The notes under the pieces are model-generated. The model did not search any database and had not been told where the DNA came from. It saw only the letters and a program-made list of their open reading frames with translations. Shown one piece after another: positions 1 to 11,041 of a stretch of 64,000 nt of DNA; the stretch's first letter is position 1; each line of letters opens with the position of its first letter. Position numbers and translations under genes: made by a program. The stretch comes from Eutreptiella sp. 'Long Island Sound 2002' (lineage: Eukaryota > Euglenozoa > Euglenophyceae > Eutreptiales > Eutreptiaceae). The stretch covers positions 167,507,475 to 167,571,474 of the forward strand of contig OZ038378.1 of the NCBI GenBank assembly GCA_964036045.1, read 5' to 3'.

Positions 1-267
1 TGACCAGGTTTCCTGTTTGCTGTACCTGTTTGACACAGCACATTTTTTTCACATGGCGTATCGTCACCGTATCAATATCAAAGATCAGGAACAGCACTTA
101 ACATATCCAGTCTAAATTGGGCCAATTGCTGCTTTGCTGCTTTGGTGAGGTCCTGTCATATCCGGCAAACACCATCGGATAACAAAGGCCCCCATGGGTA
201 TCCAAATGTAGCATTTCTGGATAATTTTTGGAACGCCTCAAACCGGCCCAACTGGACAGCGCAAATG

Positions 268-276
268 GACTAACAT

Positions 277-308
<32 letters not shown>

Positions 309-596
309 GGTCTCTCCATTGCCAAGCGCTAGAGCAGGCTCGCCCATGGGGGCCCCTGCCAAGGGAAAGGGGCATACACACGTGGGACGCAGGGTGCGGT
401 AGGGATGCACACCCTGTGCATAGCCTTGTTGTAGGGTGCAGTAGGGATGCACACCCTGTGCATAGCCTTGTTGTAGTGCAGAGAGGGAGGAAAGGCCGCG
501 CGGAGCAAAGTCCAAACATTGCTGCACTGCGAACAATGCTGTAGAGAGGCGATGTATGTCAGCGAACACTATGGAGTTTGTTGAAATGATTGGGCA
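268..596 (-). repeat. Dispersed repeat R1, copy a, with (CA)n tract
   Basis: A (CA)n microsatellite at about 278-307 is followed by about 285 bp that recurs at 646-775 (partial) and 4438-4690. Copy a contains an internal 42-bp tandem duplication (about 389-475) that copy c has only once. Read on the minus strand, copies a and c keep a similar open frame with shared words such as QQCLDFAPR and GVHPYRTL, so it may be a decayed coding part of a mobile element. I do not recognise the product. Confidence 0.6.
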
Positions 597-785
597 TCAC
601 ACACACACACAATCAGGCACACACACACACATACACACAGACTCCCAGACTTGTAGTGCAAAGAGGGAGGAAAGGCTGCGCGGAGCGAAATCCGAACATT
701 GCTGGAGTGCGAACAAAGCTGTAGAGAGGTTATGTATGATAGCGAACACTATGGAGCTTGTTGAAATGATTGACGCGCCACACAC
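597..785 (-). repeat. Dispersed repeat R1, copy b (partial)
   Basis: A second (CA)n-rich stretch (597-645) is followed by about 130 bp (646-775) nearly matching the last part of copy a. This includes the run containing GAACAA, GCTGTAGAGAGG and the GAAATGATTG end. It lies directly downstream in the same orientation, so the family is partly tandem here. Confidence 0.55.
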
Positions 786-839
786 AGACTCCCACTCAGG
801 CCACAGATCAGCAGCGCTGGGACTACCTCTCCGGCATGC

Positions 840-3330
840 CATACTGATGGCGGGGGCTTTCACAGAAGTTATGGAAGGAACCCAACCTGGAAATGGTGGC
901 CTTGGCTCTCAGGGTTTCTGGATCCAGCGTCGGCGCCCGGGAATGATGGGTTTACAGGGGCATTTTACAAAGCGTTTTCATCCCGCTTCTCCCCAGCTTT
1001 GCTCGATATTATCAGGGAGGTGAGGGAAACGGGCATCTTGCCCGCATCATGGTGCGAAGGGATGACGCGGTGTGTTCCCAAAGAACACGGGAGCATTGCA
1101 GTGTCCAAGCAGCGGCCCATAACGCTGCTAACTTGTAAAATTAAATGGCTCACGGGAGTGCTGAAGGTGACGCTCAATGACCTTGTGTCCTTCGTAGTGC
1201 CTAAGTAGCAGGCGGGGTTTATTAAAGGCAGGCAGATGGACGATCACTTGTTCTTTGTACAAAAAATATGGAAGTCAGGGCGCCAGGGTGCCTGGCTGGG
1301 TATTGCTTTTGCGAAGGCCTTTGACTCCACGAGTCATGCCCTGCTGGGTTTTTTTTGGAATTCCTGGGCGTGCCAGAGACGTGGTGTGCGGCTCTAATTC
1401 ACTTTCTCAAGGGACCACTGTGCTTTTTGGTGGGTAACCAACTTACAGAATCGGCCCTTCAACCCGGCACAGAGATCAAACAAGGGGACACATTGTCCCC
1501 GACGATTTTCTCCCTATTGACAGCGGTGCTAATTTGGAAGGTCTTGGTCGAGTTTCCGCAGGTCCAGTCATTTCTGTTTGCTGATGACACACTGTTTGTC
1601 ATCCCCGGAACTCCCGGACAAGTGAGAACTGCCCTAGAATCCCTACTGCTGCTCTTGCAGCAGTATGGTGAGGTGTCAGGGTGTTGGTTGAACATGGACA
1701 AATGCGGAGTGGTCTTTCAAGGGCCCGGTGCTCCTCCACCAGGAACGATACTATATGGGGTGCAGGTAAGGTCCAAAGTGAAATATCCAGTACTTGGTTG
1801 GGGCACATGACAGTCCTCGACCAATATTAGGGGCCACTGGCTAAGTTGGTAGTCAAAGCACAATTTTTGGCCTTTTTGCCACTCAAAGCGGAAGAGAAAA
1901 TCCAGGCACTCTATACCTGGGTGTACCCGGTGCTCAGGCACATTGCGGTTCTCTTTTTTCCCACCCAGCAAGTCATCCGGAAAGCCAATATGGCTATGCG
2001 CGTAGCGTTGGGTATTTGGAGCTAGGTGCTACCCACTACTCATTGGAAGTTGCCTCACAACCGAGGGGGATATGCGTTCAACTTTCTGCTATGGTGCCAC
2101 TCAGCGGCATATGTCAGAGCGCTGAAAGCACTGGAAGGGGGGGAGTTTAGGGATTGGGTGCGTTGGAAGGCTCCGAAGCTCCGACTTGACCCGGTGCACC
2201 TCAGAAGCTTTTCCTGGTTCCGACAGCCGCAGGACCAGTGGCCGGTGGTGGTCACTTCCTCGGTGGCATATTCGGTGTTCACTCACATCTGCCTGGGAGC
2301 CTGCCGGGGCCTGTTACATATTCCACTCTGGAACTCCGTCTTTTTTCATCAGCCTGTCAAGTCTAGGGTCCTTGAAAACCGTTTTCGTATTTTTTACTGT
2401 CCGGCCCTTGTGGCCCAGGGGTTTCAGAGAGTGGCAGATTGTGTAACGGACACGGGGTAATTAGATGCAGGGATCCTCCCGCGCATCCCACGGTCATATA
2501 GAACTTTGTACGCTCGACTGTTGTTGCAGTATATTGATGCGGCTCATGGGAGGGAACCACGGCCGCAATGGCCAGCACTCCCGCCGCTGCGAGTATGGAA
2601 GCAATCTGGGGTCTTGAAGGAATGTAGGCAGCACTTGCGGGTGGACGCACGCCAGCCAGGGTCGGTATGGGAATCACGGCTGACACAGACAACCCCCCTG
2701 AAGCTTTGCGAGTTTGTTGTAATGGCGCTGTGGCGCAAGCTTCCGGTCGCACAGCGACTAGCACAATTTTAGGTGATGGAGGGACAAGATTGTCCATTGT
2801 GTGGGGTAGCTGAGGATCATGATCATGTCTTCAAGAAATGCTTCTTTCTCCAGGACCCTCTGGCCCTGATCCGTAGCCTCTGGGGGTTGCACGTTTGCGA
2901 CAAAATCTGGTACGAGCCTTCGCGGCTCTGCAGAGACCACTCTTTGGTATCGGTCACCACCATCCAAGGGTGGCTAGTTTGGACGGCGGTATATGCGCGT
3001 TGGCTCATCCGCTGTGAGGCGATCAACATTCTCCGTTTGGATATGGCCACGGCCGTACTACAACGCTTCTACGTGGCTCTGCTCAGCTGGAAATCTTTGC
3101 CACCGGGGACTCTGCCACAGGAGGTGATCACAACTACCTGTGGCTGCCTAAAGGATATTTTGAAACTTCGAGACAGACTGCACGGGGTGGCTACACAAAA
3201 GGGGAATCGCTTCAGGCTTATTCCTCTCACCCCCCCCCCCCCCAAGAAGCAGGGGAAGAAACAACCAGACAGGCAGGGCACGAGCGAGGGCCCTGAGGAC
3301 CGCCTGAAATTCCGCTTCCCTCGCTGATAA
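840..3330 (+). pseudogene. Decayed LINE (non-LTR retrotransposon) with reverse transcriptase and C-terminal zinc knuckle
   Basis: This would encode the reverse transcriptase ORF of a non-LTR retrotransposon, but it is broken. Visible RT landmarks in order: RPITLL (1113 on), QAGFIKGR (1209 on), the palm motif with AFDS (about 1317), IKQGDTLSPTIF (about 1475), the catalytic FADD box at 1577-1588, and a degenerate KVKY motif near 1780. An in-frame TAG at 1206-1208 separates the first two motifs, and a frameshift near 1340-1360 moves the palm into another frame. Further pieces lie at 2026-2460, 2506-2769 and 2776-3327. The last carries a C-x2-C-x7-H-x4-C knuckle (2791-2841), as found C-terminal to many LINE RTs (zf-RVT). 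A 14-C run interrupts the 3' part. No endonuclease domain is recognisable upstream. Confidence 0.8.
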
Positions 3331-4270
3331 GCCAAATCCTGCTATCACATGGAAGTCATGGGGGTGTGAGGTGCCAAAAGTCGCCCCACAGGCAGTGCCA
3401 TGCTCGGATTCGGCGGTCGCCACCCAAACTCGCACACGGGAGACTCGAACACCCCCCTCCTCCCTCGCCTGGCATAGTCTCGCAGGATCTTACACTGTAT
3501 GTGGTGTACACCTCTTAGTGCCAAATTGATCTGCATATACGCCTTCATGCATGGGCCAAGGATAGCCGGCAACAAAGGGATGGCACTCCGATCTTGGGAA
3601 AGGCACCCTCGTGGCGTTATATGAGCATCTAGAGGGCAGGGCCACACAAGTGTATTGGCGCCTATGGGGCACATCAACAGTCAACCGTAGATACAAGAAT
3701 TGCAGGAGCTCCTATACGTCGGGTTGAGATTAGCACGCCCAACGGACCCCCCCCCCCCCCGGAGCGATAGGTTTTACAACGGCCGCCTGGTAGTGACGCC
3801 CAGGATCGCCTGGCGATCTAGGAAGGAATGGCATCTGTATTGCCGGAGTCCACAATATACTCTGTACTCTGTGACTTAGCCCCTATCCCCCGACATTGCC
3901 GTCTTTTGGTGACGAGGCGGATGATGCAAATATGGCTAGGCGCGGACCGCTAATCGCGGAGTCGGTGTCGGCTTCAACCCCCCCCCCCCCCCCCGGCCAC
4001 CGCTAGTGGAACCAGTGAGATTCAAAGGGGCGGGGGAGCGAGTGCCAACGAGGAGACAATTATTCCTGTGAGCCATGCATAGAGGGAGGAGCATACCTGA
4101 AACGCATGTGACCCCACGCCACATTTCTTCAAACGGAATCGGGGGCAGCCGGCACGCCGCTGTGTAGCCCCTGCGGATCCTCCATGACACTGTACCGAAA
4201 TAAAATGGAGCATAGGCACAACCCAGAAACTCTTACACTGGTGGTTATGAAGGTAGGTTTCTAACCACAT
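3331..4270. other. No gene seen; poly-C rich interval
   Basis: This holds a few homopolymer C runs (3749-3762, 3980-3994) and no ORF with recognisable content. It lies between the broken LINE and a tRNA-like element and may include the 3' flank of the LINE. Confidence 0.4.
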
Positions 4271-4341
4271 CGGGTAGTAGCATACCGGAAACACACTTGA
4301 CAACCACGCCATAGATCTTGGGTTCGAATCCCGGAGCGGAG
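4271..4341 (+). other. tRNA-like / SINE-type pol III promoter (A box and B box)
   Basis: TAGCATACCGG at 4278-4288 fits the pol III A box and GGTTCGAATCC at 4321-4331 is a perfect B box. Their start-to-start spacing is 43 nt, as in a tRNA. The T-arm can pair (three G-C plus two G-U), but the two acceptor-stem halves are not complementary and the anticodon stem is poor. I therefore read it as a tRNA pseudogene or tRNA-derived SINE head. R1 copy c lies just downstream. Confidence 0.5.
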
Positions 4342-4437
4342 GGCACGCTGCCGCCAGGGTTTTTTCTTTTGTAGGCGGAAACAGGCGCGTCTCAGCACAG
4401 AGCCGAACACCAACACGCATGCAACACAGCAGCGTCA

Positions 4438-4745
4438 CGTCGGTCTCTCTATCGCCGAGCGCTAGAGCAGGCTTGCCCATGGGGGCCCCTGCCAAGGGAA
4501 AGGGGCATACACACGTGGGAAGCAGGGTGCGGTAGGGATGCACACCCTGTACATAGCCTTGTTGTAATGCAAAGAGGGAGGAAAAGTGGCGCGGAGCGAA
4601 GTCCAGACATTGCTGCCGTGCAAACAATGTTGTAGAGAGGTGATGTATGTTAGCGAACGCTACGGAGTTTGTTGAAATGATTGGGCCACACACAGACGCA
4701 CATGTATGCACGGACACACAAACACACACGCACAAGCATACCGCC
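4438..4745 (-). repeat. Dispersed repeat R1, copy c, with (CA)n tail
   Basis: About 250 bp match R1 copy a from its GTCTCTC start to its GAAATGATTG end, in the same orientation, followed by a short degenerate CA tract. It lies about 3.8 kb from copy a, with the LINE between. The copies may be direct repeats flanking an insertion or independent members of a family. Confidence 0.6.
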
Positions 4746-6223
4746 CCCCCCAAATGCCTCTAGCCACACATACATTTTTCCATACATATATTACACATAC
4801 ATTACCGGACAGGCCACCAAGGAGCGATTGGTAATACAACTTAGACGGCCCAACCCCACCCTAAAATACAACCCCAAAAACGTTAAAACAGAAATTTCGG
4901 AAATTGGTGTGAAAATGGGTAATGGCACATTTACAAAAGAGAACAATGTTACAATTGCCAATGCTAGGTGCGGGAGCATATCGGAACTATCGTACAAGAC
5001 CCTGAGGGTGCTACGCACAAATAGCATCAAAGAGAGTACAAAGCCGTATCGAGTGCAAAGCAGTGGAATGAAGTAGTATACACATAGGGAATCTGTAAAA
5101 CAGCGTTCTACTTAGACGGCCGAACCCCCACACAGATACAATGGACTTCTCCGGCCTGGAAACCTCTGCCGGAGAATGAATTGACATGAGGGTTTGCACA
5201 CGGTGTCCGGGGGGGAAAAAGATAGAGCGTATATACCAATGTAGGGAATAAAAATTGCACAGTTACATGATAAAAGCAATATGAGAAATTTATCCCAAGA
5301 ATGGGTAAAATGCAGAGCAAATGCAAAAAAGATGGAAACACGTTTGTTTTATTCGAACACGGTTTTATCTGAAAAGGGAAGCAAAAATACTACATGTGCT
5401 AGTGGTTGCAGACAGAGCTGAAGAAGTACGTGTGCTGGACTAAGGTGTGCCTAACACTCTAGAACGAAGTTGCCTTCCGCAAGTTTGGAAGAGGCGTATC
5501 TGGTTTCCTTCCGCAAGGTCTCTCGAAATTTTTTGGGGGGAATATGACCGAAAAATGCGGGACTAGTGCCAACATAGCTACACCCCGGCACAGAGCGAGA
5601 AACAGTCCCTCTTCTCCCGCGCGGCCTCTGTGAGCGTCCAGCGACACTTGGAGAACCAAGCGGTGCGGTTGGAGACGCTCTCAGGCCGGTGGTTGACGCA
5701 TGCCTAGTCTCAGAAGGAATGCCACTTGGCCACGGAGTCCGACATCGTCCGCTGCTGTACATACTCTTTGGGCCTCAGTGCCCGCGCACACCGGAGGCCG
5801 GATGGCCTGAACTCAATTTGGTGTCAGCTACAAAATAAAAACGAAAAAAGAAAGGAAAGTTCGTGTTGCCACCGAGCCAATTTTCCACCCGAACCCATAG
5901 AAAAACTTCTTTTGCCTATGGGGGTTATGCCATGCAATGACATATAGCTCAACAGGAATCTTGGTTTAGGCAAAGGCAAGGACCCAACCAATCTCTCCGT
6001 TTCTCCACCCCAGGGATAGTGCCCCTTGGCCAAGACCTTTGGGACACTTCTTCCCCAAGGTGGGGGACCCGGAGATGACGAGATGACTGATATCCCCAAG
6101 GCACGCTCGGAGTGTGTTTCTTGACACTCTCTGGTTACTGGATAACTCTGCTCTTGAATACTCCTTTTTCTTTTACCACAGGTGGGCTCTTTGTGAGCCG
6201 TGGCAGGACAAACCACTTAGTGT
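4746..6223. other. No gene recognised; short direct repeat
   Basis: ORFs here are short and carry no recognisable motif. A word close to TTAGACGGCC-AACCCC occurs at about 4839 and 5111 in the same orientation, suggesting a roughly 270-bp duplication. Composition is AT-richer to 5.4 kb, then mixed. Confidence 0.35.
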
Positions 6224-6231
6224 ACAGTAGC
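6224..6231. repeat. Target-site duplication ACAGTAGC, left copy
   Basis: ACAGTAGC here is repeated exactly at 11027-11034, immediately outside the CCCGGG-ended element. An 8-bp target duplication is typical of hAT-like and some other cut-and-paste transposons. Confidence 0.65.
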
Positions 6232-6499
6232 CCCGGGGGGGGGGGGGTCCTTGTATGCAAACCCCCCCCCCTTGGGTTTTGAAAGATAGTGGTGCTGGGT
6301 CGGCCACCAACAAGTGTCTCTAGAGAAAACTGTCCGGCGCCAAAGGCGCCACATTTTTTTCCCTACTATGTGTTTATACTCAAAATACTCAAATTTTTGT
6401 AGAGAATTCATATTTGTGTTAAAACAACAAGAAAAAATTTTGACCTGAAGGAGGGCTACAGGAGGGCTGCAGGGCTGCAAGCCCTAACAGCAACCCTAA

Positions 6500-7201
6500 T
6501 CAAGACTGAATATTGGGACCGAGCTGGTGGGGGAGGGAACATTAGATATGAATGGTGAGGGACACCAATGAGTTACACCTTGAAGGCCGTTGACAGGGTG
6601 GAATCAGCTTGCAAGTGATCCCCTTCACCACAAGGCCCACTTTCAAGGCTTTTGTGGACTTGTGAGGGGCCAAAATGCCCCAAAATGGGCTCAAAATAGG
6701 CTCATTTCACCCGTTTGTGCACCCCAAATGGTCTAGGATGAGTTTTGGAAAAATGCGTTTTTGACCCATTTTTGACCCATTTTTGGTCCCAAAACAGCGC
6801 ATCTTCAAGGTTCCCTAATTGGTTCCCTAATAGGTTCCCTAATAGGTTCCCCAATAGGTTCCCCAATGGGTTCCCTAATAGGTTCCCTAATAGGTTCCCT
6901 AATAGGTTCCCTAATAGGTTCCCTAATTGGTTCCCCAATAGGTTCCCCAATAGGTTCCCTAATAGGTTCCCTAATAGGTTCCCTAATAGGTTCCCTAATA
7001 GGTTCCCCAATAGGTTCCCTAATAGGTTCCCTAATAGGTTCCCTAATAGGTTCCCCAATTGGTTCCCTAATTGGTTCCCTAATTGGTTCCCAAATTGGTT
7101 CCCCAACAGGTTCCCCAATGGGTTCCCTAATAGGTTCCATAATAGGTTCCCCAATAGGTTCCCTAATAGGTTCCCTAATTGGTTCCCTAATAGGTTCCCT
7201 A
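6500..7201 (+). repeat. Tandem unit 0 (truncated) with 12-bp satellite
   Basis: This begins at the junction CCCTAA/TCAAGACTG and matches the first about 310 bp of the following units. From about 6811 the rest of the unit is replaced by an array of the 12-mer GGTTCCCTAATA. The long repetitive ORFs across the array (GSLI, EPIR and NRFP repeats) are products of the 12-bp period, not genes. Confidence 0.75.
6811..7201 (+). repeat. 12-bp satellite (GGTTCCCTAATA)n
   Basis: About 32 copies of a 12-mer that contains the telomeric hexamer CCCTAA followed by TAGGTT. Variants (CCCCAA, ATTGGTT, ATGGGTT) are scattered. It ends exactly where the next TCAAGACTG unit starts. Confidence 0.85.
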
Positions 7202-8394
7202 TCAAGACTGAATATTGGGACCGAGCTGGTGGGGGAGGGAACATTAGATATGAATGGTGAGGGACACCAATGAGTTACACATTGAAGGCCGTTGACAGGG
7301 TGGAATCAGCTTGCAAGTGACCCCCTTCACCACAAGGCCCACTTTCAAGGCTTTTGTGGACTTGTGAGGGGCCAAAATGCCCCAAAATGGGCTCAAAATA
7401 GGCTCATTTCACCCGTTTGTGCACCCCAAATGGTCTAGGATGAGTTTTGGAAAAATGCGTTTTTGACCCATTTTTGACCCATTTTTGGTCCCAAAACAGC
7501 CCATTTTCAAGGCATTTTGGGATTTTCGGAGGACCAAAATGGGCCACCCCAAGCTCAAAACGGTCCAAAAACACTTGTTTTAGCATCACACATGGTCTAG
7601 GATCATTTTTGAGAAAAGTCATTTATCTGCCCCTATTGGACCCTATTGACCCATTTGGGCACCCACCTGTTTGGGCTTGAGCTTGCAGCTTGCCGCGGCC
7701 TACTGGGCTTGGGTACGGGGGTCTAGGCGTCCATTTGGGCAATTTTGAGGGGTGGAAACCACAAAACGAGGGGGGTTGCGGGTGGATTAGGTGCCCTCGG
7801 AATCGCGTTTTGAGCCATGTAGCCAAAGATATGGCCTATTCTTGGTTTGTGGCTGTCGCCAGCCAACCTGCACAAAATTTGGGGCTTGTGGGGGCCTTTT
7901 TGGGCCGTTTCCGGGACATATGGTGGAGTCAGAGGGCCGCAAATGGCTCGTTGACACAAGAAAGTCAAGCCGCACATGGAGTGCACCCACCCTTTCCCTT
8001 TCCTTGGCCGTTTTGAATGGGTTCTAGGGCTCTTTTGGCCCAAAAATGGCTGTTTTTGGCCCTAAATTGCAGTTTTTGAAACTGAGGTCCGCCACTTGCG
8101 ACACCCATTCCCGGCCGCCACCGTTGAGTTTCTGGCTCAAACTTTGTGTGGTTGTCCCTCACACCCATAGGTATCATCCACCAAAATTTCAGCCGAATTT
8201 GAAGCACCACGACAGAATTCTGATTTTTACCCATTTCGCGCGTGCTGCTTGTTGCTGCTTGCTGCTTGTTGCTGCTGCTGCTAAACCTGGTAGGTCCACC
8301 CTAGACCCTAAAAAGGGTTATAAAACCAAGACTGGTTCCACCAGCTCGGTGACCCTAGCCCTAACCCTAACCCTAGCCCTAGCCCTAACCCTAA
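7202..8394 (+). repeat. Tandem unit 1 (1193 bp)
   Basis: A full unit running from TCAAGACTG to a telomere-like tract (8351-8394). ACCGAGCTGGTGG near the start (7222) and CCACCAGCTCGGT near the end (8338) form a 13-bp inverted repeat. It holds a GCT/GCTT microsatellite near 8250 and no convincing ORF. Several frames stay open in all units, but without domain signal. Confidence 0.8.
8350..8394 (+). repeat. Interstitial telomere-type repeat (CCCTAA)n
   Basis: Seven or so CCCTAA/CCCTAG hexamers lie between the end of unit 1 and the TCAAGACTG start of unit 2. Confidence 0.85.
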
Positions 8395-9587
8395 TCAAGA
8401 CTGAATATTGGGACCGAGCTGGTGGGGGAGGGAACATCAGCTATGACTAGTGAGGGACATCAAGAATGATTCACGCATTGATGGCTCTTGACAAAGTGAA
8501 ATCAGCCCGCACGTGAACCCCATCACCACAAGGCCCACTTTGAAGGCTTTTTGGACTTCTAAGGGGCCAAAATGCCCCAACATGGGCTCAAAATGGGCTC
8601 ATTTCACCCGTTTGTGCACCCCAAATGGTCTAGGATGAGGTTTGGAAAAATGCGTTTTTGAGCCATTTTTGACCCATTTTTGGTCACAACACAGCCCACT
8701 GTCAAGGCATTTTGGGATTTTCGGAGGACCAAAATGGGCCGCCACAAGCTCAAAACGGTCCAAAAACACTTGTTTTAGCGTTGCACATGGTCTAGGACGA
8801 TTTTTTAGAAAAGTCATCTTTTTGCCCCTATTGGACCCTGTTGACCCATTTGGGCACCCACCTGTTTGGGCTTGAGCTTGCAGCTTGCCGCAGCCTAGTG
8901 GGCATAGGTATTGGGGTCTAGGCGTCCGTTTGGGTAATTCTGAGGGGTGGAAACCACAAAAAGTGGGGGGTTGTTGGTGGAGTAGGTGCCCTCGGAATCG
9001 CATTTTGAGCCATGTAGCCAAAGATATGGCCTATTCTTGGTTTGTGGCTGTCGGCATTTGGAGCTTCTGGGGACCTTTTTGGGCCGTTTCCGGGACATAT
9101 CATGGAGTTAGAGGGCCGCAAAGAGCTCGTTGACACGGGGAAGTCAAGCCGCACTCGGAGTGTACCCACCGTTTCCCTTCGTTTGGCCGTTTTGAATGTG
9201 TTCCAGGGCTTTTTTAGTCCAAAATTGGCTATTTTTGGCCATAAACTGCAGTTTTTGAAACTGAGGTCCGCGACTTGGGAATCCCGTTCCCGGCCGCCAC
9301 CGTTGAGTTTCTTGCTCAAACTTTGTGTGATGGTACTTCACACCCATAGGTATCATCCACCAAAATTTCAGCCGAATTTGAAGCACCACGACAGAATTCT
9401 GATTTTTACCCATTTCGCGCGTGCTGCTTGCTTGCTTGCTGCTGCTGCTTGCTTGCTGCTGCTGCTGCTGCTGCTGCTGCTAAACCTAGTAGGTCCACCC
9501 TAGACACTAAAAAGGGTTATAAAACCAAGACTGGTTCCACCAGCTCGGTGACCCTAACCTTAACCCTAGGGCTAAGCCTACCCCTAA
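8395..9587 (+). repeat. Tandem unit 2 (1193 bp)
   Basis: Same length and layout as unit 1, with substitutions and small indels that cancel out. It ends in a degenerate telomeric tract (about 9550-9587). Confidence 0.8.
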
Positions 9588-10868
9588 TCAAGACTGAATA
9601 TTGGGACCGAGCTGGTGGGGGAGGGAACATCAGCTATGACTGGTGAGGGACATCAAGAATGATTCACACATTGATGGCTCTTGACAAAGTGAAATCAGCT
9701 TGCAAGTGAACCCCATCACCACAAGGCCCACTTTCAAGGCTTTTTGGACTTTTGAGGGGCCAAAATGCCCCAACATGGGCTCAAAATGGGCTCATTTCAC
9801 CTGTTTATGCACCCCAAATGGTCGAGGATGAGGTTTGGAAAAATGTGTTTTTGACCCATTTTTGACCCATTTTTGGTCCCAAAACAGCCCATTTTCAAGG
9901 CATTTTGGGATTTTCGGAGGACCAAAATGGGCCGCCACAAGCTCAAAACGGTCCAAAAACACTTGTTTTAGCGTCGCACATGGCCTAGGATCATTTTTGA
10001 GAAAAGTCATCTTTTTGCCCCTACTGGACCCCGTTGACCCATTTGGGCACCCACCTGTTTCGGTTTGAGCTTGCAGCTTGCCGCAGCCTAGTGGGCATAG
10101 GTATTGGGGTCTAGGCGTCCGTTTGGGCAATTCTGAGGGGTGGAAACCACAAAAAGTGGGGGGTTGCGGGTGGTGTAGGTGCCCTCGGAATCGCATTTTG
10201 AGCCATGTAGCCAAAGATATGGCCTATTCTTGGTTTGTGGCTGTCGGCATTTGGAGCTTCTGGGGACCTTTTTGGGCCATTTCCGGGACATATCATGGAG
10301 TTAGAGGGCCGCAAAGAGCTCGTTGACACGGGGAAGTCAAGCCGCACTCGGAGTGTACCCAACGTTTCCCTTCGTTTGGCCGTTTTGAATGTGTTCTAGG
10401 GCTTTTTTTGCCCAAAAATGGCTGTTTTTGGCCATAAACTGCAATTTTTGAAACGTTCCCGGCCGCCACCGTTGAGTTTCTTGCTCAAACTTTGTGTGAT
10501 TGTACTTCACACCCATAGGTATCATGCACCAAAATTTCACTCGAATTCAAAGCCTCTTTTTGCCAAAAAATGGCTATTTTTGGCCCGAAACTGCAGTTTT
10601 TGAAACGTTCCCGGCTGCCACCGTTGAGTTTCTTGCTCAAACTTTGTGTGATTGTACTTCACACCCATAGGTATCATGCACCAAAATTTCACTCGAATTC
10701 AAAGCACCACGACGGAGGTCTGATTTTTGCCCATTTCGCGTGTGCTGCTTGCTTGCTTGCTGCTTGCTTGCTGCTTGCTGCTAAACCTGGTAGGTCCACC
10801 CTAGACACTAAGAAGGGTTATAAAACCAAGACTGGTTCCACCAGCTCGGTGACCTTAACCTAACCCTA
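9588..10868 (+). repeat. Tandem unit 3 (about 1.28 kb)
   Basis: Same layout as units 1 and 2. A segment of about 140 bp is duplicated inside (about 10450-10560 and 10600-10705), which explains the extra length. It ends in a short degenerate telomeric tract next to the right arm of the TIR element. Confidence 0.78.
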
Positions 10869-11026
10869 ACACCCCCCCCCCCTTCACCCTTGGCTGGACG
10901 CCCCCCCCCCCCCCCGACCCCCGGCCAGACCCCCCCCCGACCCCCGGCTGGACCCCCCCCCCCAAGTTTTGAAAGATAGTTGGGGGGTGGGTCGCATCGG
11001 GACCGGTTGTATTCGCCCCCCCCGGG

Positions 11027-11034
11027 ACAGTAGC
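11027..11034. repeat. Target-site duplication ACAGTAGC, right copy
   Basis: Exact copy of the octamer at 6224-6231, directly after the CCCGGG end of the element. Confidence 0.65.
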
Positions 11035-11041
11035 AATAGGA

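Larger units (their letters stand above)
6232..11026 (+). mobile_element. TIR element carrying telomeric repeats and a tandem array, locus 1
   Basis: The element starts CCCGGGGGGG, ends CCCCCCCGGG and is flanked by the 8-bp duplication ACAGTAGC. Its two arms (about 6232-6497 and 10869-11026) match, in reverse orientation, the arms of the 581-bp element at 50656-51236. In both, the arms meet at CCCTAA-type telomeric repeat. Here that middle has grown to 4.37 kb by tandem 0.7-1.3 kb units, each bounded by telomeric repeat. The left arm has a GGCGCC-AAA-GGCGCC hairpin (6336-6350) that is kept in the second locus. No transposase is encoded, so it would be non-autonomous. The 8-bp duplication fits a hAT-type mechanism, but that is inference. 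Confidence 0.7.

Noticed and set aside
4271-4341. Functional tRNA gene
   Set aside because: A and B boxes are good, but the acceptor stem does not pair and the anticodon stem is weak.
6702-7273. Long ORFs of GSLI, EPIR and NRFP tetrapeptide repeats
   Set aside because: They are the three phases of a 12-bp satellite, open on both strands only because the unit has no stop.
8046-10863. Repeated ORFs of 67-172 codons in each 1.2-kb unit
   Set aside because: They persist because the units are near copies. Several frames are open at once and none carries a recognisable domain.
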